From NCBI GenBank assembly GCA_903890265.1, contig CAITAM010000220.1, positions 1 to 12,841 of the forward strand: 12,841 bases of DNA, written 5' to 3'. Both the position numbers and the translations under genes were made by a program. Below the pieces are notes generated by a model. It was not told the origin of the DNA, did not search any database, and worked only from the letters and a program-made list of their open reading frames with translations. How positions within the stretch are numbered: the first letter of the stretch is position 1; every line of letters starts with the position of its first letter. Below are positions 11,868 through 12,841 of this stretch, in pieces. Origin of the DNA: an uncultured Pseudomonadota bacterium. Lineage in GTDB: Bacteria; Pseudomonadota; Gammaproteobacteria; Steroidobacterales; Steroidobacteraceae.

Positions 11868-12841
11868 CCCGCGACCCGCCGCGGCACGGTCCGGCGGGCG
11901 ACGACCCGGTGAACGGCGAGCGGCCCGCGGCGCAGACGGAGGTCGTGGCGCTGCGCGCCGAACTCGCCGCCCTGATCGCTGCCGCCGCGGCCAACGAAGC
12001 CAAGCTCGCCCGCAGCCTCGAGCGCGAGCTCGCGCTGATGCGTGCCGAATCCCTGCCGGACCTGCTGCGCGAGGCGACCGAGGGCGTGGCACAGGCCTAC
12101 GGCCTGCGCGCGGTGACCCTGGCGCTTGAAGATCCCGCGCACGAGCTCCGGCATCTGCTGCTCGCGCTCGGCGAGAGCGCGGATTACCTGCCGGGCGTCG
12201 TGTTCGCCGACTCGCTGGTTGCCCTGACGCCCGTCGCCGCGCACCTCACGAGGCCGTGGCTCGGAACCTACCAGCGGGCCGATCACGATCTGCTGTTCCG
12301 CGGCGCGCCGGTGCCCGCCAGTGTTGCCCTGCTGCCGCTGCTCGTCGCGGGGCGCCTCGCCGGCCTGCTCTGCCTCGGCGCCGCGGATCCCGGTCGCTTT
12401 GACGCGCGGCTGGCCAGCGATTTTCTCAACCGGCTGGGCACCGTCCTTGCCGTCTGCCTCGACAACGCGACCAACCGGGCGCGCGTCATGCGCAGCGGCC
12501 TCGCCGATTACCTCACCGGCTGGCAGAGCCGGCGCTACCTGCACGCGCGGCTGCGCGAGGAACTCGCCCGCGCCGCGCGCCAGGGCACGTCCATCGCCTG
12601 CGTGATGGTCGACGTGGATCATTTCAAGGCGATCAACGACACCTACGGCCACCTTGCCGGTGACGAGGCGTTGCGCGAGATCACGGCACGCATCGACGGG
12701 CAGATCCGGGCGAGCGATACCGCGGCGCGCTTCGGCGGCGACGAATTCGCCCTGCTGCTGCCGGATTCGTCGGTCGCTGCCGCGCTGCAGTTTGCCGAGC
12801 GCATCCGGGTGGCGATGCGCGTGCCGGTCGAGGTGAGGCCC
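11864..12841 (+). CDS. Diguanylate cyclase with N-terminal DUF484/GAF-like sensor domain (3' truncated by window)
   Basis: The frame starts in an ATGA overlap with the tyrA stop and stays open to the window end (326 codons seen). After a short polar N-terminus (1-25), an Ala/Leu-rich coiled coil (about 26-65, ALRAELAALIAAAAANEAKL) leads into a region (about 65-210) resembling the DUF484/GAF-like sensor fold, with DPAHELRHLL and VALLPLLVAGRLAGLLCLG. The GGDEF domain begins at about 220: LADYLTGWQSRRYL, metal-binding VMVDVDHFKAINDTYGHLAGDEAL (Asp250 in the catalytic position), an RxxD inhibitory I-site (RASD, 282-285) and RFGGDEF (GGDEF at 291-295). All residues for making c-di-GMP and for product inhibition are present. 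There is no membrane segment, so it should be cytosolic. The ligand is unknown and no strong Shine-Dalgarno is seen. Confidence 0.92.
   Translation, partial: MTRDPPRHGPAGDDPVNGERPAAQTEVVALRAELAALIAAAAANEAKLARSLERELALMRAESLPDLLREATEGVAQAYGLRAVTLALEDPAHELRHLLLALGESADYLPGVVFADSLVALTPVAAHLTRPWLGTYQRADHDLLFRGAPVPASVALLPLLVAGRLAGLLCLGAADPGRFDARLASDFLNRLGTVLAVCLDNATNRARVMRSGLADYLTGWQSRRYLHARLREELARAARQGTSIACVMVDVDHFKAINDTYGHLAGDEALREITARIDGQIRASDTAARFGGDEFALLLPDSSVAAALQFAERIRVAMRVPVEVRP

Noticed and set aside
10719..12092. A 457-codon open frame antisense to tyrA and the cyclase gene
   Set aside because: Low-complexity Arg/Gly/Ala product, no recognisable family, and both plus-strand genes carry intact catalytic motifs.

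Overview
The window comes from a very GC-rich proteobacterial chromosome, most likely a gammaproteobacterium. The placement rests on gene content: a PilL/ChpA-type chemosensory kinase of a type IV pilus system, a PBP1B with an adjacent TPR lipoprotein, AmpD, and an E. coli-style fused chorismate mutase-prephenate dehydrogenase. It is densely packed chromosomal DNA with short intergenic gaps and 4-base gene overlaps. I see no tRNA, rRNA, CRISPR array, insertion sequence or prophage gene.

Layout. (1) 3-3145, plus strand: the 3' part of chpA, whose 5' end lies outside the window, overlapping a CheW-like chpC. This is the tail of a twitching-motility/surface-sensing cluster. (2) 3170-6874, minus strand: rsmE, mrcB (PBP1B) and a TPR lipoprotein that looks like the PBP1B activator LpoP. 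rsmE and mrcB overlap by 4 bases and the lipoprotein gene follows 49 bases later, so the three probably form one operon. (3) 7061-8398, plus strand: ampD, for muropeptide recycling, then a 225-base leader and a stand-alone Imm26/HocA-like gene. (4) 8415-8972, minus strand: a PduO-type cobalamin adenosyltransferase, divergent from (5) 9110-9913, plus strand: a HisN-like phosphatase of the inositol-monophosphatase family. (6) 9910-10614, minus strand: pdxH, which shares a CTAG with the phosphatase so that both stop codons overlap. (7) 10752-12841, plus strand: tyrA overlapping a diguanylate cyclase that runs off the window.

How the genes work together. Three genes in a row act on peptidoglycan: LpoP and PBP1B build it and AmpD recycles turnover products. 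The two window edges carry surface-sensing and second-messenger genes (ChpA/ChpC and a GAF-like/GGDEF cyclase). The middle holds cofactor and amino-acid metabolism (cobalamin, PLP, histidine, tyrosine).

No wholly new system is evident. The points most worth a second look are the LpoP-PBP1B pair, the orphan Imm26/HocA-like gene behind ampD, the coupling of tyrosine biosynthesis to a c-di-GMP cyclase, two Shine-Dalgarno-less genes with a TANNNT box six bases before the ATG, a palindrome made of back-to-back -35-like boxes, a 10-base tandem repeat that places stops in all six frames between convergent genes, and a perfect 20-base palindrome inside chpA.
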